This document shows, one piece after another, positions 26,172-36,199 of a DNA stretch of 64,000 nt (position 1 is its first letter; every line of letters begins with the position of its first letter). Source of the stretch: an uncultured Kiloniellaceae bacterium (lineage in GTDB: Bacteria > Pseudomonadota > Alphaproteobacteria > Kiloniellales > Kiloniellaceae). The notes under the pieces are model-generated. The model ran no database searches and was not told the origin of the DNA. It saw only the letters and a program-made list of their open reading frames with translations. Position numbers and translations under genes: made by a program. The DNA is taken from positions 1-64,000 of the forward strand of contig CANMQP010000012.1 in NCBI GenBank assembly GCA_947500035.1, given 5' to 3'.

Positions 26172-27212
26172 TCAGAGGCCGCTGCGCAGTTCCTGCCGCT
26201 GGCCGCCGATGACCGGCCCGACCTTGCGGCTGAACTTGGGGGAGATACCGAAAAACTCCCGGTAACTCTTGGAGAAATGCGACATGGAGGTGAAGCCGCA
26301 GATGATCGCGATTTCCGTGATCGAAAGCGACGAATAGTGCAAAAGCTGCTTGGCTTTATTGAGGCGCAAGCGCTTGTAGTAAGACGCAGGCGAGAGACCC
26401 AGGTGCCGGTTGAACAGGCGCTCCAACTGGCGCAGGCTGACGCCCACGTAAGCAGCGATCTCACGGCGATCGACCACCGTTTCGATATTGTCGCGCATGA
26501 TTTCAATGGCTTTCAGCACCTTGCCGGAGTTGACCGTCGAGAGTTCCTGGCTCTGAACCTTGGAGAACTCCTCCGCCGTGCTGCGCCGGATATCGTGCAT
26601 GAAAAGGCTTGAAAGACGGCTGACCTCACTGTCGCGCAGCCAGCGGCTCAGAAGCGCAATCATCAGATCCACGACCGCCAGATGGCCGCCGCAGGTGAAA
26701 TTCATCTCATTGATCACGAAGAGGCGGGTCACCGCGCGTGCCTCGGGATAGCGCTGGACAAAACCGTCGAAGAGCTCCCAGTGAACGGTGCATTCCTGAT
26801 CGTTCAGCACCTGCGCGGCGGCAAGCACATAGGCCCCGGTTTCGATCCCGCCGACAATGCTGCCGAAACGGGACAAGCGTCTGACATAGTTCAGAGTTTT
26901 CTTGGTTTCCGCGGCTTCCGGCTGAAAGCCGGAGCAGACCACCAGCACATCCCACTTGTCCTCGTTGGAAATGGCCTTATCGACAGCGATTTCGATCCCC
27001 GAGGAGGAGGACACTGGCGCCGAGTCCTCCGAAAGAATTTGCCAACTGCAGACCTGTTGCTCGGCGACCCGGTTGGCCGCCCGCAGGCAGTCTACGGCGG
27101 CGGCAAACGACGTCAGGGTGAACTGGGGAATCATTAAAAAACCGAATCTTATCGGCCCATCGCGTCCAGTCTCCCGTGGCTCGCGAAGCCGGCCGTTTGC
27201 ATGATTACTCAT
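26172..27212 (-). CDS. GlxA-family AraC-type transcriptional activator
   Basis: The protein has about 346 residues from ATG 27212; an upstream start at 27314 is open but looks non-coding. The N-terminal DJ-1/PfpI-like domain (GFLMIPQFTLTSFAAAVDCL ... VVCSGFQPE ... IVGGIETGAYVLAAA) is followed by a double AraC HTH (LRQLERLFNRHLGLSPASYY and ITEIAIICGFTSMSHFSKSY). This is the architecture of GbdR/CdhR, activators of betaine and carnitine catabolism. It is divergent from the dimethylglycine-dehydrogenase-like gene, so it is probably its activator; the effector is likely a methylated amine. Confidence 0.85.
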   Translation of the reverse strand: MSNHANGRLREPRETGRDGPIRFGFLMIPQFTLTSFAAAVDCLRAANRVAEQQVCSWQILSEDSAPVSSSSGIEIAVDKAISNEDKWDVLVVCSGFQPEAAETKKTLNYVRRLSRFGSIVGGIETGAYVLAAAQVLNDQECTVHWELFDGFVQRYPEARAVTRLFVINEMNFTCGGHLAVVDLMIALLSRWLRDSEVSRLSSLFMHDIRRSTAEEFSKVQSQELSTVNSGKVLKAIEIMRDNIETVVDRREIAAYVGVSLRQLERLFNRHLGLSPASYYKRLRLNKAKQLLHYSSLSITEIAIICGFTSMSHFSKSYREFFGISPKFSRKVGPVIGGQRQELRSGL

Positions 27213-27710
27213 TCCGCCAACTTCAAGTTGAAATTTATACGATCTTTTTCCTTTTGCGCGATTCATCTTGCGATCCAGAGAGAACGCGCATGGATTTGAA
27301 CTATAGCATTCCAAAGATGAAGAAAAGGACCTTCAAAACCCGGCCTGACAACTGTTTGACACCAATTTGAAGCATTGGAGGTTCGAGGTTGCACTGCAAC
27401 AAGGTAAAACGCCCGTTTTCAGCGGCTTTGCACCCGGCAGGAAAATCAAAAGTCCGGCGGTCGCATATCGCAGCGGTGCGCGCCGCAAATTGACAAAACT
27501 CTGCAGGCCCAAAGCAGAGAAGATGTCCCGTCGCGCAGGGCGCAAGCTCCAGCTGTCCAGCCGGACAGATGCCGATAACAAAATCAGCCGGGCAAACACC
27601 GGCTATTCGAATAACGACAAAGCATCTGCAGGGGATGATATAATCTCCCCAGGCCTGAAAGCTGCGCAGAAACGCACGCGAAGAAACATACACGATAGGA
27701 AGACAGAGAG
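27213..27710. other. Divergent promoter region of the regulator and flavoenzyme genes
   Basis: About 500 bp without a convincing gene. It contains GTTGCA-C-TGCAAC (27388-27400) and CTGTCC-AGCC-GGACAG (27553-27568), both perfect inverted repeats. Either could be the activator's binding site, although AraC-type sites are usually direct repeats, so they may instead be leader hairpins. Confidence 0.4.
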
Positions 27711-30149
27711 ATGGCGGAGTTACCAAGTACAGCGCGTGTGGTCATTATCGGCGGGGGCGCGGTCGGTTGCTCGATCCTGTACCACCTTGCCAAGATGGGC
27801 TGGAGCGACTGTCTGCTGCTGGAAAAGAACGAGCTGACCTCCGGATCTTCCTGGCACGCCGCGGGTAACTGCCCCAACTTCTCAGGCTCGCTTGCCGTGA
27901 TGAAGATGCAGGCCTACTCGACCGATCTCTTCACCCGCCTGGGTGATGAGGTCGACTACCCCATGAACTATCATGTCACCGGTTCGGTCCGCCTGGCCCA
28001 CAGCCAGGACCGCATGGACGAATTCCGTCACGTCACGGCCATGGCCAACCATCTGGGTCTCGAGATGGACATGGTCTCCAACGCGCAGATGAAGGAGGTC
28101 TATCCCTTCATGGAAACCCACGACATCCTGGGCGGTGTCTGGGACCCCAACGATGGCGATATCGATCCCGCGCAGCTCACACAGGCTTACGCCAAGGGCG
28201 CACGCAACCTGGGAGCAAAGGTCATCCGCTTCTGCCCGGTCAGCGGGGTACGGCGGGAAAACGACGAATGGGTCATCGAGACTGAAAAAGGCGAAGTCCG
28301 CTGCGAGTACGTGGTCAATGCCGCCGGCTACCGGGCCCAGGAAGTCGGCCGCATGTTCGGCCGGGAAGTGCCCTGCGCGACCATGGCCCATCAGTACCTG
28401 ATCACCGAGGAGATTCCCGAGCTGGAAGCGCACGGCAAACTGCTGCCGCTCCTGCGTGATCCCGATAGCTCCTATTACCTGCGCCAGGAAAAGAACGGCC
28501 TGTTGCTCGGTCCCTATGAAGAGCAGGCGACGCCGCACTGGATCACCAAGAACGACCCCATGCCCGAGGATTTCTCGTTCCAGCTCTATCCGGACGATCT
28601 GGAGCGGCTGGAGTGGTACATCGAGGACGCCTGCGCCCGTGTTCCCCTCCTAGGCACCGCCGGTGTGACTCGCGTCGTGAACGGCCCGATCCCCTACGCA
28701 CCGGACGGCAATCCCCTCATCGGCCCCATGCCCGGCGTCCCCAACGCCTTCGAGGCCTGCGTCTTCACCTTCGGTATCGTGCAGTCCGGCGGCGCCGGTA
28801 AGGTCTGCGCCGAGTGGATCGTCGAAGGCGAAACCGACGGCGACATGTGGGCCGTGGACCCGCGCCGCTTCACCAGCTACGCAACCCATGAGTACTGCGT
28901 CGAGAAAGCGAAGGAAATCTACGCCCACGAGTACGCGATCCACTTCCCGGCGCAGGAGTGGCCGGCCGGTCGTCAGGCCCGCACCTCCCCGCTCTACGAA
29001 AAGCTGAAGGCCAAGGGCGCTATGTTCGGCGCGGCGGCAGGCTGGGAGCGCCCGGTCTGGTTCCCGCGTCCGGGCAAGGACGAGGCGGTGCAGAAGGCCA
29101 GCTACCATCACACCAATTGGTTCGACGCGGTGCGCGAAGAGTGTCTCGCTATCCGTGACCGGGTCGGCCTCATGGACCTCTGCGGCTTCTCACGCTTTGA
29201 GGTTTCCGGCGAAGGGGCTGCGGAATGGCTGCGCGGCATGGTCACCGGCGCACTGCCAAAGGCGGGACGGATCGGCCTGATCTACTTCGCGACCGAAAAG
29301 GGCAAGATCCTGACCGAGATGACGATCACCCGTTTCTCAGAGGATCACTTCCTGCTGATCACGGCCGCTGCCGCCGAATGGCACGACCGGGATTGGCTGG
29401 AACAGCACATTCCCGCCGGATCGCCCATTACCATCGAAAACAAGACCGGAAGCTGGACTTCGCTGGTGGTCGCGGGTCCGAAATCGCGCGATCTGCTGTC
29501 TTCGGTCTGCAACAAGGATTTCTCCAACGCGGCCTTCCCCTGGCTAACCCATCAGCCGATCGAAATCGGCATGGCGCGTGGCTTTGCCGTGCGGGTCTCC
29601 TACCTTGGCGAACTCGGCTGGGAGCTTCATCTGCCGATCGAGCATGTCCTGGGCATCTACGACAAGCTCTGGGCCGCCGGCGAGCAGTACGGGATCATCG
29701 ACTACGGCATGTACGCCATGGAATCCATGCGTCTGGAGAAGTGCTACCGCGCCTGGAAGCACGATCTGACCAACGACTACTCCATGTTCGAAGGTGGCCT
29801 CGACCGCTTTATCAGACTCGACAAACCGACCCCCTTCATCGGACAGGAGGCCCTTCGCAAGGAGAAGGAAGCGGGCGTCAAGCAGACCTTCGCACCTTTG
29901 CTGCTCGAGGATGGCTCGGCCGATGCCATGTACCTCTCGACCGTCTGGAAAGACGACAAGCGCATCGGTTTCGTGACCTCCGGCGGCTACGGGCACCGGA
30001 TCGAAAAATCGATTGCCCTGACCACGATCGACACCGACTGCGCAGCGGAAGGGACCGAGGTGGAGGTTGAGGTTCTGGGCGAACGGCGCAAGGCCGTTGT
30101 CGCGCGCGAACCGCTCTACGATCCGGAGAACGAACGCCTGCGCGCTTAG
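27711..30149 (+). CDS. Dimethylglycine/sarcosine dehydrogenase-like FAD enzyme with GcvT domain
   Basis: The protein has 812 residues. The N-terminal FAD domain (residues 9-375) has VVIIGGGAVGCSILYHLAK and the SGSSWHAAG motif, whose His carries covalent FAD in dimethylglycine and sarcosine dehydrogenases. A linker domain leads to a C-terminal aminomethyltransferase (GcvT) fold (about 480-800) with GELGWELHLP and MYAMESMRLEKCYRAW, which binds tetrahydrofolate. It would oxidatively remove an N-methyl group and pass it to THF as methylene-THF. The MttB-like gene follows after 51 bp. The substrate could be dimethylglycine, sarcosine or another N-methylated compound. Confidence 0.85.
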   Translation: MAELPSTARVVIIGGGAVGCSILYHLAKMGWSDCLLLEKNELTSGSSWHAAGNCPNFSGSLAVMKMQAYSTDLFTRLGDEVDYPMNYHVTGSVRLAHSQDRMDEFRHVTAMANHLGLEMDMVSNAQMKEVYPFMETHDILGGVWDPNDGDIDPAQLTQAYAKGARNLGAKVIRFCPVSGVRRENDEWVIETEKGEVRCEYVVNAAGYRAQEVGRMFGREVPCATMAHQYLITEEIPELEAHGKLLPLLRDPDSSYYLRQEKNGLLLGPYEEQATPHWITKNDPMPEDFSFQLYPDDLERLEWYIEDACARVPLLGTAGVTRVVNGPIPYAPDGNPLIGPMPGVPNAFEACVFTFGIVQSGGAGKVCAEWIVEGETDGDMWAVDPRRFTSYATHEYCVEKAKEIYAHEYAIHFPAQEWPAGRQARTSPLYEKLKAKGAMFGAAAGWERPVWFPRPGKDEAVQKASYHHTNWFDAVREECLAIRDRVGLMDLCGFSRFEVSGEGAAEWLRGMVTGALPKAGRIGLIYFATEKGKILTEMTITRFSEDHFLLITAAAAEWHDRDWLEQHIPAGSPITIENKTGSWTSLVVAGPKSRDLLSSVCNKDFSNAAFPWLTHQPIEIGMARGFAVRVSYLGELGWELHLPIEHVLGIYDKLWAAGEQYGIIDYGMYAMESMRLEKCYRAWKHDLTNDYSMFEGGLDRFIRLDKPTPFIGQEALRKEKEAGVKQTFAPLLLEDGSADAMYLSTVWKDDKRIGFVTSGGYGHRIEKSIALTTIDTDCAAEGTEVEVEVLGERRKAVVAREPLYDPENERLRA

Positions 30150-30200
30150 TTCAGAGAGTCAGAAAAAGCGTCACTTTCCCGAAACCAGGAGTCCGCCGTC

Positions 30201-31769
30201 ATGACGCAGGTTCAAAGAGAACGCAAAGGCCGCCGTGCCGGCGGACGGGATGCCCGCAAGGCCCTTCGGGCTGCCCCACTCGCTGATGACATCAACCCGA
30301 TCCGCGCCGGATTGGAGGGCGGCACCTTCAAACCGCTGGACGACACATCGATCCAGAAGATCCATCAGGCTGTCCTGAAGATCCTGGCGGAAATCGGTCT
30401 GGCCGATGCCCCGGAATCAGGGATCGAAATCATGACCGCCGCGGGAGCTACGCTCGGTGACGACGGACGCCTGCGCTTCTCGGCCGCGCTGGTCGAAGAT
30501 ACCCTCGCAAAGGCCAACCGGAACGTCACGCTGCACGGCCAGGACGAAAAACATGATATTCACCCTGGGGGCAAGCGCGTTCATTTCGGGACTGCGGGCG
30601 CAGCCGTGCATCTGGTCGATGTGGAAAACCGGGAGTACCGGGAATCCAGCCTGCGGGATCTCTACGATGCTGGCCGGATCGTAGAAACGCTCGACAACGT
30701 CCATTTCTTTCAGCGGCCTATGGTCGCCCGAGACATGGAGGATCCGGCCGACCTGGATCTCAACACTGTCTATGCGGCGGTCAGCAGCACGCAGAAGCAT
30801 ATCGGGACCAGTTTTACCACCGCTGAAAACGCCCAGCAATCCATTGATATGCTGCAGATGATCGCAGGCGGTGAAGACAAATGGCGGGCACGGCCCTTTG
30901 TCTTGAACAGCAATTGCTTCGTGGTGCCGCCGCTCAAGTTCGCGACCGAATCCTGTCAGGTGATGGAGGTCTGCATCCGGGGCGGCATGCCGGTTCTGCT
31001 GCTTTCCGCCGGTCAGGCCGGAGCCACCGCCCCTGCCGCGATTGCGGGCACCGTGACCCAGGCGACTGCTGAATGCATTGCCGGACTTATCTACGTCAAC
31101 GCTATGAAGCCCGGACATCCTGCGATCTTTGGGACCTGGCCTTTCGTCTCGGATCTGCGCACCGGCGCCATGTCCGGCGGTTCAGGTGAGCAGGCTCTGC
31201 TGAGCGCCGCCTGCGCCCAGATGCACCATTTCTACGGCCTGCCCGGCGGATCGGCGGCGGGCATGGCGGACGCCAAACTGCCGGACCCGCAGTCGGGCTA
31301 CGAAAAGGGTATCACCAATGTCATGGCCGGCCTCTCCGGCCTGAACATGGTCTACGAATCCGTGGGTATGCACGGCTCTCTCCTAGGGTTCTGCATGGAG
31401 AGCCTGATCATCGACAACGACATGATCGGCCAGTGCCTGCGCTGCGTCCGCGGTATCGAGGTCACCGACGAATCCATCTCGGTCGAAACCATGCGCCAGG
31501 TCTGCCTGGAAGGCCCGGGGCACTATCTGGGCCACGCGCAGACGCTCGAACTCATGCAGACCGAATATGTTTACCCGGCGCTGGGTGACCGCACCTCGCC
31601 CAAGGAGTGGGAAGAGCTGGGCAAGCCCGACCTGATCCGCAAAGCCATCGAGGAAAAGCGCCGCATTCTCGGGAATCTCTTCCCCGATCACATCTCCGAA
31701 GATCTCGATCGGCAGATTCGGGAAACCTTCGACATCAAGCTGCCGCGCGAGGTCATGCGAAAAGCCTAA
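30201..31769 (+). CDS. Trimethylamine methyltransferase (MttB) superfamily protein, non-pyrrolysine
   Basis: The protein has 522 residues and a TIM-barrel fold with the MttB family block GLPGGSAAGMADAKLPDPQ. A basic N-terminal extension (RKGRRAGGRDARK) is present. The frame is open throughout with no internal TAG, so there is no pyrrolysine. Characterised non-pyrrolysine members such as MtgB demethylate glycine betaine onto a corrinoid protein. No corrinoid-binding protein or reactivase is encoded nearby. Adjacency to the flavoenzyme suggests glycine betaine or another quaternary amine as methyl donor. Confidence 0.85.
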   Translation: MTQVQRERKGRRAGGRDARKALRAAPLADDINPIRAGLEGGTFKPLDDTSIQKIHQAVLKILAEIGLADAPESGIEIMTAAGATLGDDGRLRFSAALVEDTLAKANRNVTLHGQDEKHDIHPGGKRVHFGTAGAAVHLVDVENREYRESSLRDLYDAGRIVETLDNVHFFQRPMVARDMEDPADLDLNTVYAAVSSTQKHIGTSFTTAENAQQSIDMLQMIAGGEDKWRARPFVLNSNCFVVPPLKFATESCQVMEVCIRGGMPVLLLSAGQAGATAPAAIAGTVTQATAECIAGLIYVNAMKPGHPAIFGTWPFVSDLRTGAMSGGSGEQALLSAACAQMHHFYGLPGGSAAGMADAKLPDPQSGYEKGITNVMAGLSGLNMVYESVGMHGSLLGFCMESLIIDNDMIGQCLRCVRGIEVTDESISVETMRQVCLEGPGHYLGHAQTLELMQTEYVYPALGDRTSPKEWEELGKPDLIRKAIEEKRRILGNLFPDHISEDLDRQIRETFDIKLPREVMRKA

Positions 31770-31880
31770 GGCGCGGTCTTCGACGCGACACAATGGGACC
31801 CTGCTTGTAAAAAGTGATTGCGGCAGCGGGAGAACACGCCATTCTTGCCGCAGTTTTGCAGATCCAGGGTCCCCAGTGCC

Positions 31881-32870
31881 ATGATTGTCGTTGCCGGCGA
31901 AAGCCTGATCGATTTCGTCCACCGTCCCCAAGCCTCCGCCGAGGGTGGGAGCGGACCGCTTTATGAAGCCTGTCCCGGCGGCTCTCCCTACAACTGTGCG
32001 GTCGCACTTGGGCGCTTGCAAATCGACGTCGGCTTTCTCTGTCCGCTGTCTGACGATTCTCTCGGCGCTCTGCTCATGGCGCGTCTGGAGGACTCGGGCG
32101 TAAAAGCGCTGATGTCTGACCTGGTGCAGGCCCCCACGTCTCTCGCAGTTGTCTCACTCGACCCGGAAGGCAGCCCGAGCTACAGCTTTTACCGGCAGGA
32201 CACGGCGGACCGTCAGCTGGAACCCGCGGCGGTAACGGCGGCGCTGCCGGATCAGGTCGAAGCCTTTCAGATCGGCTCGCTGGCCCTGATCGAAAAGCAG
32301 GATACCCTCTCCTGGGCGACCGCCATGGACGCTGCCATCGCCCGCGGGGCCGTCGTGTCGCTCGACCCCAACGTCAGGATGCGCCTGATCTCCGATGACA
32401 CGGATTACCGCGCACGGCTAATGGCCATGCTGCATCTGGCAGATATGATCAAGGCCAGCGACGAAGACCTCGACTACTTCTACCCTGGCCTCGCGCCCGA
32501 AGACGCCATACGCCGCGCCATGAGCGAGCATGCAATTTCCCTCGCAGTTCTGACCCGCGGCAAGGAAGGAGCGACGGCTTACACGGCATCGGGTTTGTCG
32601 GTCGCCCGGCCCGCGAAATCCTTCACCGGAGACGACGAGGAAAAAGGCGACAGCATCGGGGCCGGCGATTCCTTTCAAGCCGGTCTGCTAGCCTGGCTGA
32701 AAGACAACGAAAAGCTGACTCAAGCAGGCCTCGCTGCCTTGAGCGAAGACGACCTCGCCCAGATGCTCGACTTCGCCGGCACCATCGCCGGACTCAACTG
32801 CGCCGAGACCGGCTGCAACCCGCCGACGCGGGAACAGGTTCAAGAGCTTGCGCAAGAAGAAACCCCGTAG
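31881..32870 (+). CDS. PfkB-family sugar kinase (fructokinase-like)
   Basis: The protein has 329 residues. The N-terminal motif VVAGESLIDFVHR and the C-terminal ATP/anion-hole motif GDSIGAGDSFQAG (catalytic Asp) are intact. The family phosphorylates fructose, ribose, 2-keto-3-deoxygluconate or similar sugars. ATG 31881 is used because the conserved core begins at once; the longer frame to 31818 has no conserved sequence. It is convergent with the transaldolase-like gene. Confidence 0.82.
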   Translation: MIVVAGESLIDFVHRPQASAEGGSGPLYEACPGGSPYNCAVALGRLQIDVGFLCPLSDDSLGALLMARLEDSGVKALMSDLVQAPTSLAVVSLDPEGSPSYSFYRQDTADRQLEPAAVTAALPDQVEAFQIGSLALIEKQDTLSWATAMDAAIARGAVVSLDPNVRMRLISDDTDYRARLMAMLHLADMIKASDEDLDYFYPGLAPEDAIRRAMSEHAISLAVLTRGKEGATAYTASGLSVARPAKSFTGDDEEKGDSIGAGDSFQAGLLAWLKDNEKLTQAGLAALSEDDLAQMLDFAGTIAGLNCAETGCNPPTREQVQELAQEETP

Positions 32871-32901
32871 GCTGTTCGACCATGAGGTTTGAGTGAATCT
32901 T

Positions 32902-33549
32902 CTAACCTCGGGCCGCAGCGTCGAACTCGGCAACCGCTTTGGCCGCGAGGTCGCTCTCCAGCAGCCCCACCGCGACCGGCGGCGGCAAGGTAAAACAGCG
33001 ATGCCCTTGTCCCGTCAGATGCACCACCTGCTCGACGCTGCGCAGGCTCGCCAGCAGCAATTGCGTATCCGCTCCGGCAGCGGCTTGCATCAGAGACAGG
33101 ATCGCATCGGCTTCTTCACCGGCCTCCTGCAGGCGCGCGTAATAGGGTGCGGCATAAGCAGCACCGAAGGCAGCCGCAGCGATCACCTGCCCCGGCGCAT
33201 AGATGGCCGTCATGGTCACCCGGGTTTCGCGCCGTTCGAGACGAAGTTTGCGTGCAGAGCTGAAGCCCGCCGGGGTCGCCGGTAACTTCACCACGACCTC
33301 GGGCCCCAGGTCCGCCAAACACAGAGCCATGTCGGACAGAGCTTCGGCTGTCTCGCCCCAGGACTGAATCTGGATTTCCGGAAAACCTTCCCCGATCGCC
33401 GTCCGCCGAAGTTCTGAGACCGTGCCGAGACTGCAGCTCAGACCGGCACGCTGAAGCAGCAGCGGATTGGTGGTTACGCCGGAATAGATGCCGCGGGGTG
33501 CCAGCTTTTGCCAAACGCTCCGCTCGGCGGTGTCGATCAAAAGCTTCAT
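32902..33549 (-). CDS. Transaldolase / fructose-6-phosphate aldolase-like protein
   Basis: The protein has 215 residues, the size of the short FSA-type transaldolases. The start MKLLIDTAERSVWQKL leads to GVTTNPLLLQ, then IQIQSWG, and the Schiff-base lysine is in VVVKLPATPAG. It lacks some FSA-conserved positions near the C-terminus, so the substrate is uncertain. The frame upstream of ATG 33549 is not conserved. It shares the neighbourhood with a PfkB kinase, consistent with sugar phosphate metabolism. Confidence 0.7.
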   Translation of the reverse strand: MKLLIDTAERSVWQKLAPRGIYSGVTTNPLLLQRAGLSCSLGTVSELRRTAIGEGFPEIQIQSWGETAEALSDMALCLADLGPEVVVKLPATPAGFSSARKLRLERRETRVTMTAIYAPGQVIAAAAFGAAYAAPYYARLQEAGEEADAILSLMQAAAGADTQLLLASLRSVEQVVHLTGQGHRCFTLPPPVAVGLLESDLAAKAVAEFDAAARG

Positions 33550-33636
33550 AGGCGGTGACAACCTGTTTGAGGGGGACGGACGATGATGACGGCAGACCCT
33601 AAACCGGCAATTTCCCGTCCGCAACGGCGAAGCGGA

Positions 33637-35070
33637 TTATCCCGCAGACTCCGGCCGTCGCGCGGCCGTGGCGTCCACGCGGACAAATGCCCAGGCCGCC
33701 GCCAGACCGACCGCCGCGAAGGGGAGCGTGCCGGCGAAGATCCAGAAACCGACGGATCTTGCGATCTCCGGGACCGTGTCGTCGGCAAAGCCCGCCGCAT
33801 TGGCGAGGATCCCGACGTAGGCGGCCCCGACCGCGTAGCCCAGGCGCTGAATCGTCGGCATGGCCGATGCGATCCGGTCTTTGTCATCTTCGGCCGCGAT
33901 CGCCGTCGCGCGGCGCAGAATGAAGGTCCAGGCCATACCAAAGCCTGCGCCTTCAATAACGGCGATAACGGCAATCAGGGGCAAGGGACCGTTGGGGATG
34001 GCATAGAGAAAACCGACGATGCTGATGGTCAGAACGATCATACCGGTCATGATCAGCCAGCGGTCACGCCGCTCCGGCGCCCCCGAAGTGACGACGGCGG
34101 CAACCGTCCAACTGATCGCCGAGAGCGCTAGAATATATCCGGCGACCAACGCAGAGGTATCAAAAAGGGTGACCATCAGCACCGGTCCGTAAGCGCTGAT
34201 CGCAATGGTCGAAGCCGTAAAGCAGAAGATCATCAGCAGGGCCGCGCCGACCCCATGGCGGGGATCAAGCGGGCGCAACGGCAAGAGGCGATTGGCGTGA
34301 CGGCGGCTATCCATGCGCAGAAACATCGCCAGGATCGCGATGCCCAAAATCACCAGCAGCGGTGAACGGATGGGTGAAACCTCGATCCCAGCGGCGGCAA
34401 TGCAGACAACACCGGAAGAGAGAACCAATAGGCGCAAGACCGGAATCCGCCCTTCGTGATTTTCCTCTCCCCGTGCCTGATCCCGCAGGCCCAGGAATAT
34501 CCAGATCGACAACGCCAAGGCCTGGATCGCGAAAAACCAGAAACCGCCGCGCCAGATGCCGAGTTCCGCGAAGACACCACCGACCAAAGGGCCGCTGAAA
34601 GCCGAAGCACCCCAGAGGATCGAGAGAACCGCCATGACCCGGGGCATATGCTCGCGGGGGAAGAGCCGGTTGATCGCCACAAAGGCCAGGGCCATCAGGC
34701 CGCCGCCGCCCAGTCCCTGAAACAGGCGTCCCGCCAGCATGACCGGCATATCGGGCGCGAGGGCGCTGATGATACAGCCCGCACCATAGAGCAATGCCGC
34801 GAGCGTCATGACCCTCTGCAATCCGTAGCGCAGGCTTAAGAGAGCACTTGCCGCCCCGGCCGCGATCGAGCCGATTTCATAGAGCGCGATGGTCCAGGCC
34901 ACCAACGCGGCCCCGCCAATGTCGGCCAGAATGCTTGGGATGAGCGTGGCGACCATCAGGGCATCGGCGGCATGCAGCCAGACGCCGGTGCAGATCAGCG
35001 CGAGCCGGGCGAAGTATCCCGAGCGCAGAAGATCTCCCCAGCCCAAAACCGCCTGCTCAGCTTTGCTCAT
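33637..35070 (-). CDS. MFS transporter, drug-resistance type
   Basis: The protein has 477 residues and 12-14 hydrophobic helices. It has a motif A-like loop after the second helix (LLSLRYGLQRVMTLAAL) and a glycine-rich LFQGLGGGGLMALAFV helix, as in DHA1/DHA2 proton antiporters. The substrate is unknown. It is transcribed away from the DMT transporter region with its own short AT-rich promoter around 35085-35150. Confidence 0.85.
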   Translation of the reverse strand: MSKAEQAVLGWGDLLRSGYFARLALICTGVWLHAADALMVATLIPSILADIGGAALVAWTIALYEIGSIAAGAASALLSLRYGLQRVMTLAALLYGAGCIISALAPDMPVMLAGRLFQGLGGGGLMALAFVAINRLFPREHMPRVMAVLSILWGASAFSGPLVGGVFAELGIWRGGFWFFAIQALALSIWIFLGLRDQARGEENHEGRIPVLRLLVLSSGVVCIAAAGIEVSPIRSPLLVILGIAILAMFLRMDSRRHANRLLPLRPLDPRHGVGAALLMIFCFTASTIAISAYGPVLMVTLFDTSALVAGYILALSAISWTVAAVVTSGAPERRDRWLIMTGMIVLTISIVGFLYAIPNGPLPLIAVIAVIEGAGFGMAWTFILRRATAIAAEDDKDRIASAMPTIQRLGYAVGAAYVGILANAAGFADDTVPEIARSVGFWIFAGTLPFAAVGLAAAWAFVRVDATAARRPESAG

Positions 35071-35203
35071 TTCATCGCCCTAGATCGGAAATTGATATTC
35101 GACGACGGTATTTATAAAGTTTTTTCTTTCATAATTCAAATTCCAATATCGCCGGGCGACGATCTGGTGCGAAACAGAGCCGGGTCCAGTGAGCGCACGC
35201 GGC

Positions 35204-36118
35204 TCAGCGCACCTTGTGCCGCTCGGAAAGCCAGATACCGCCCAGGACGAGGAGCAGCGCGACCGCGTGATAGAGATAGAAGACTTCGGATAGGATCACG
35301 ACGGCCAGCCCAGCCGCGAAGACCGGCACCAGATTGACGAAGATCCCCGCCCTGCCCGGCCCGATCAGCTCTACGCCCCGCATGAAAAAGATCTGAGCGA
35401 TGAAGGAGGGAAAAAGTGCAATATAGAGCCCAATGGCCCAGCCTTTTGGTGTTGGCCAGATAACGGTTCCTGCGAAAACTTCATAAAGCGCCAACGGTAA
35501 GGTCGTAACGCAGGCAACCAGGGACATGACCGTGAAAAAGACGAGCCCGGAAACCTTCGGCCGGTTCGGCAGCGCTGACGCGTAAGCGGAATAAAACAGA
35601 CAGGCGATCATCATGGTCACGTCGCCGGGATTGAAGGCCAGAGTCGTGAGGCGTGAAATGTCGCCAGCCGTCGCCACCACCATCACACCCAGGATCGTAA
35701 TCACGGCCCCCACGACCTGCAGCAGGCCGACGCGCGTGCGGTGCAGGGCGAATGCGCCCAGAAAGACCAGCACGGGAATCGAACCCTGAAGGATGCCGAT
35801 GTTCACCGCCGTGGTGTCGTGCGACGCGACATAGAAGAGAGAGTTGAAGCCGGTGAAACCGCACAGGGCCATTCCGGTGATCCAGAGCAAGCGCGGCCGC
35901 ACCCCCGGCCACTCGGCGATCACCCGCCGCCCCGCCGTCACCCAGAGAAAGCTGCAGACCAACAGCCAGCGGAGAAAGGTCAGCATCAGCGGCGAGACCT
36001 CCCCCACCACCAGCTGTCCCGCCACGGCGTTGCCGCCCCAGAACAGCATGGTCAGGGTGAGAAGAAGGTAAGGCCGGTTGAAAAGGCTCTGCCCCAGGGC
36101 TTTGGCCTGCAAAAACAT
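35204..36118 (-). CDS. DMT-superfamily (EamA) permease
   Basis: The protein has 304 residues with ten hydrophobic helices in two EamA repeats (LLTLTMLFWGGNAVAGQLVV and NPGDVTMMIACLFYSAYA begin the halves). Family members export amino acids or metabolites, or import small organic compounds. It is divergent from the TmpA-like gene, with 211 bp and a strong inverted repeat between. It may carry a substrate or product of that pathway, but that is only positional inference. Confidence 0.85.
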   Translation of the reverse strand: MFLQAKALGQSLFNRPYLLLTLTMLFWGGNAVAGQLVVGEVSPLMLTFLRWLLVCSFLWVTAGRRVIAEWPGVRPRLLWITGMALCGFTGFNSLFYVASHDTTAVNIGILQGSIPVLVFLGAFALHRTRVGLLQVVGAVITILGVMVVATAGDISRLTTLAFNPGDVTMMIACLFYSAYASALPNRPKVSGLVFFTVMSLVACVTTLPLALYEVFAGTVIWPTPKGWAIGLYIALFPSFIAQIFFMRGVELIGPGRAGIFVNLVPVFAAGLAVVILSEVFYLYHAVALLLVLGGIWLSERHKVR

Positions 36119-36199
36119 CCGCTGCGTTTTCCCGTGATCTGCGCGCGGAGGCCGTCCGCGAGGCTATGCCATGTCACAGATGCGAGTTGGCGGTCAAGC

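Noticed and set aside
30201-31769. Pyrrolysine-containing MttB
   Set aside because: The frame runs through to a normal stop without any in-frame TAG and has the full family length, so it is of the non-pyrrolysine type.
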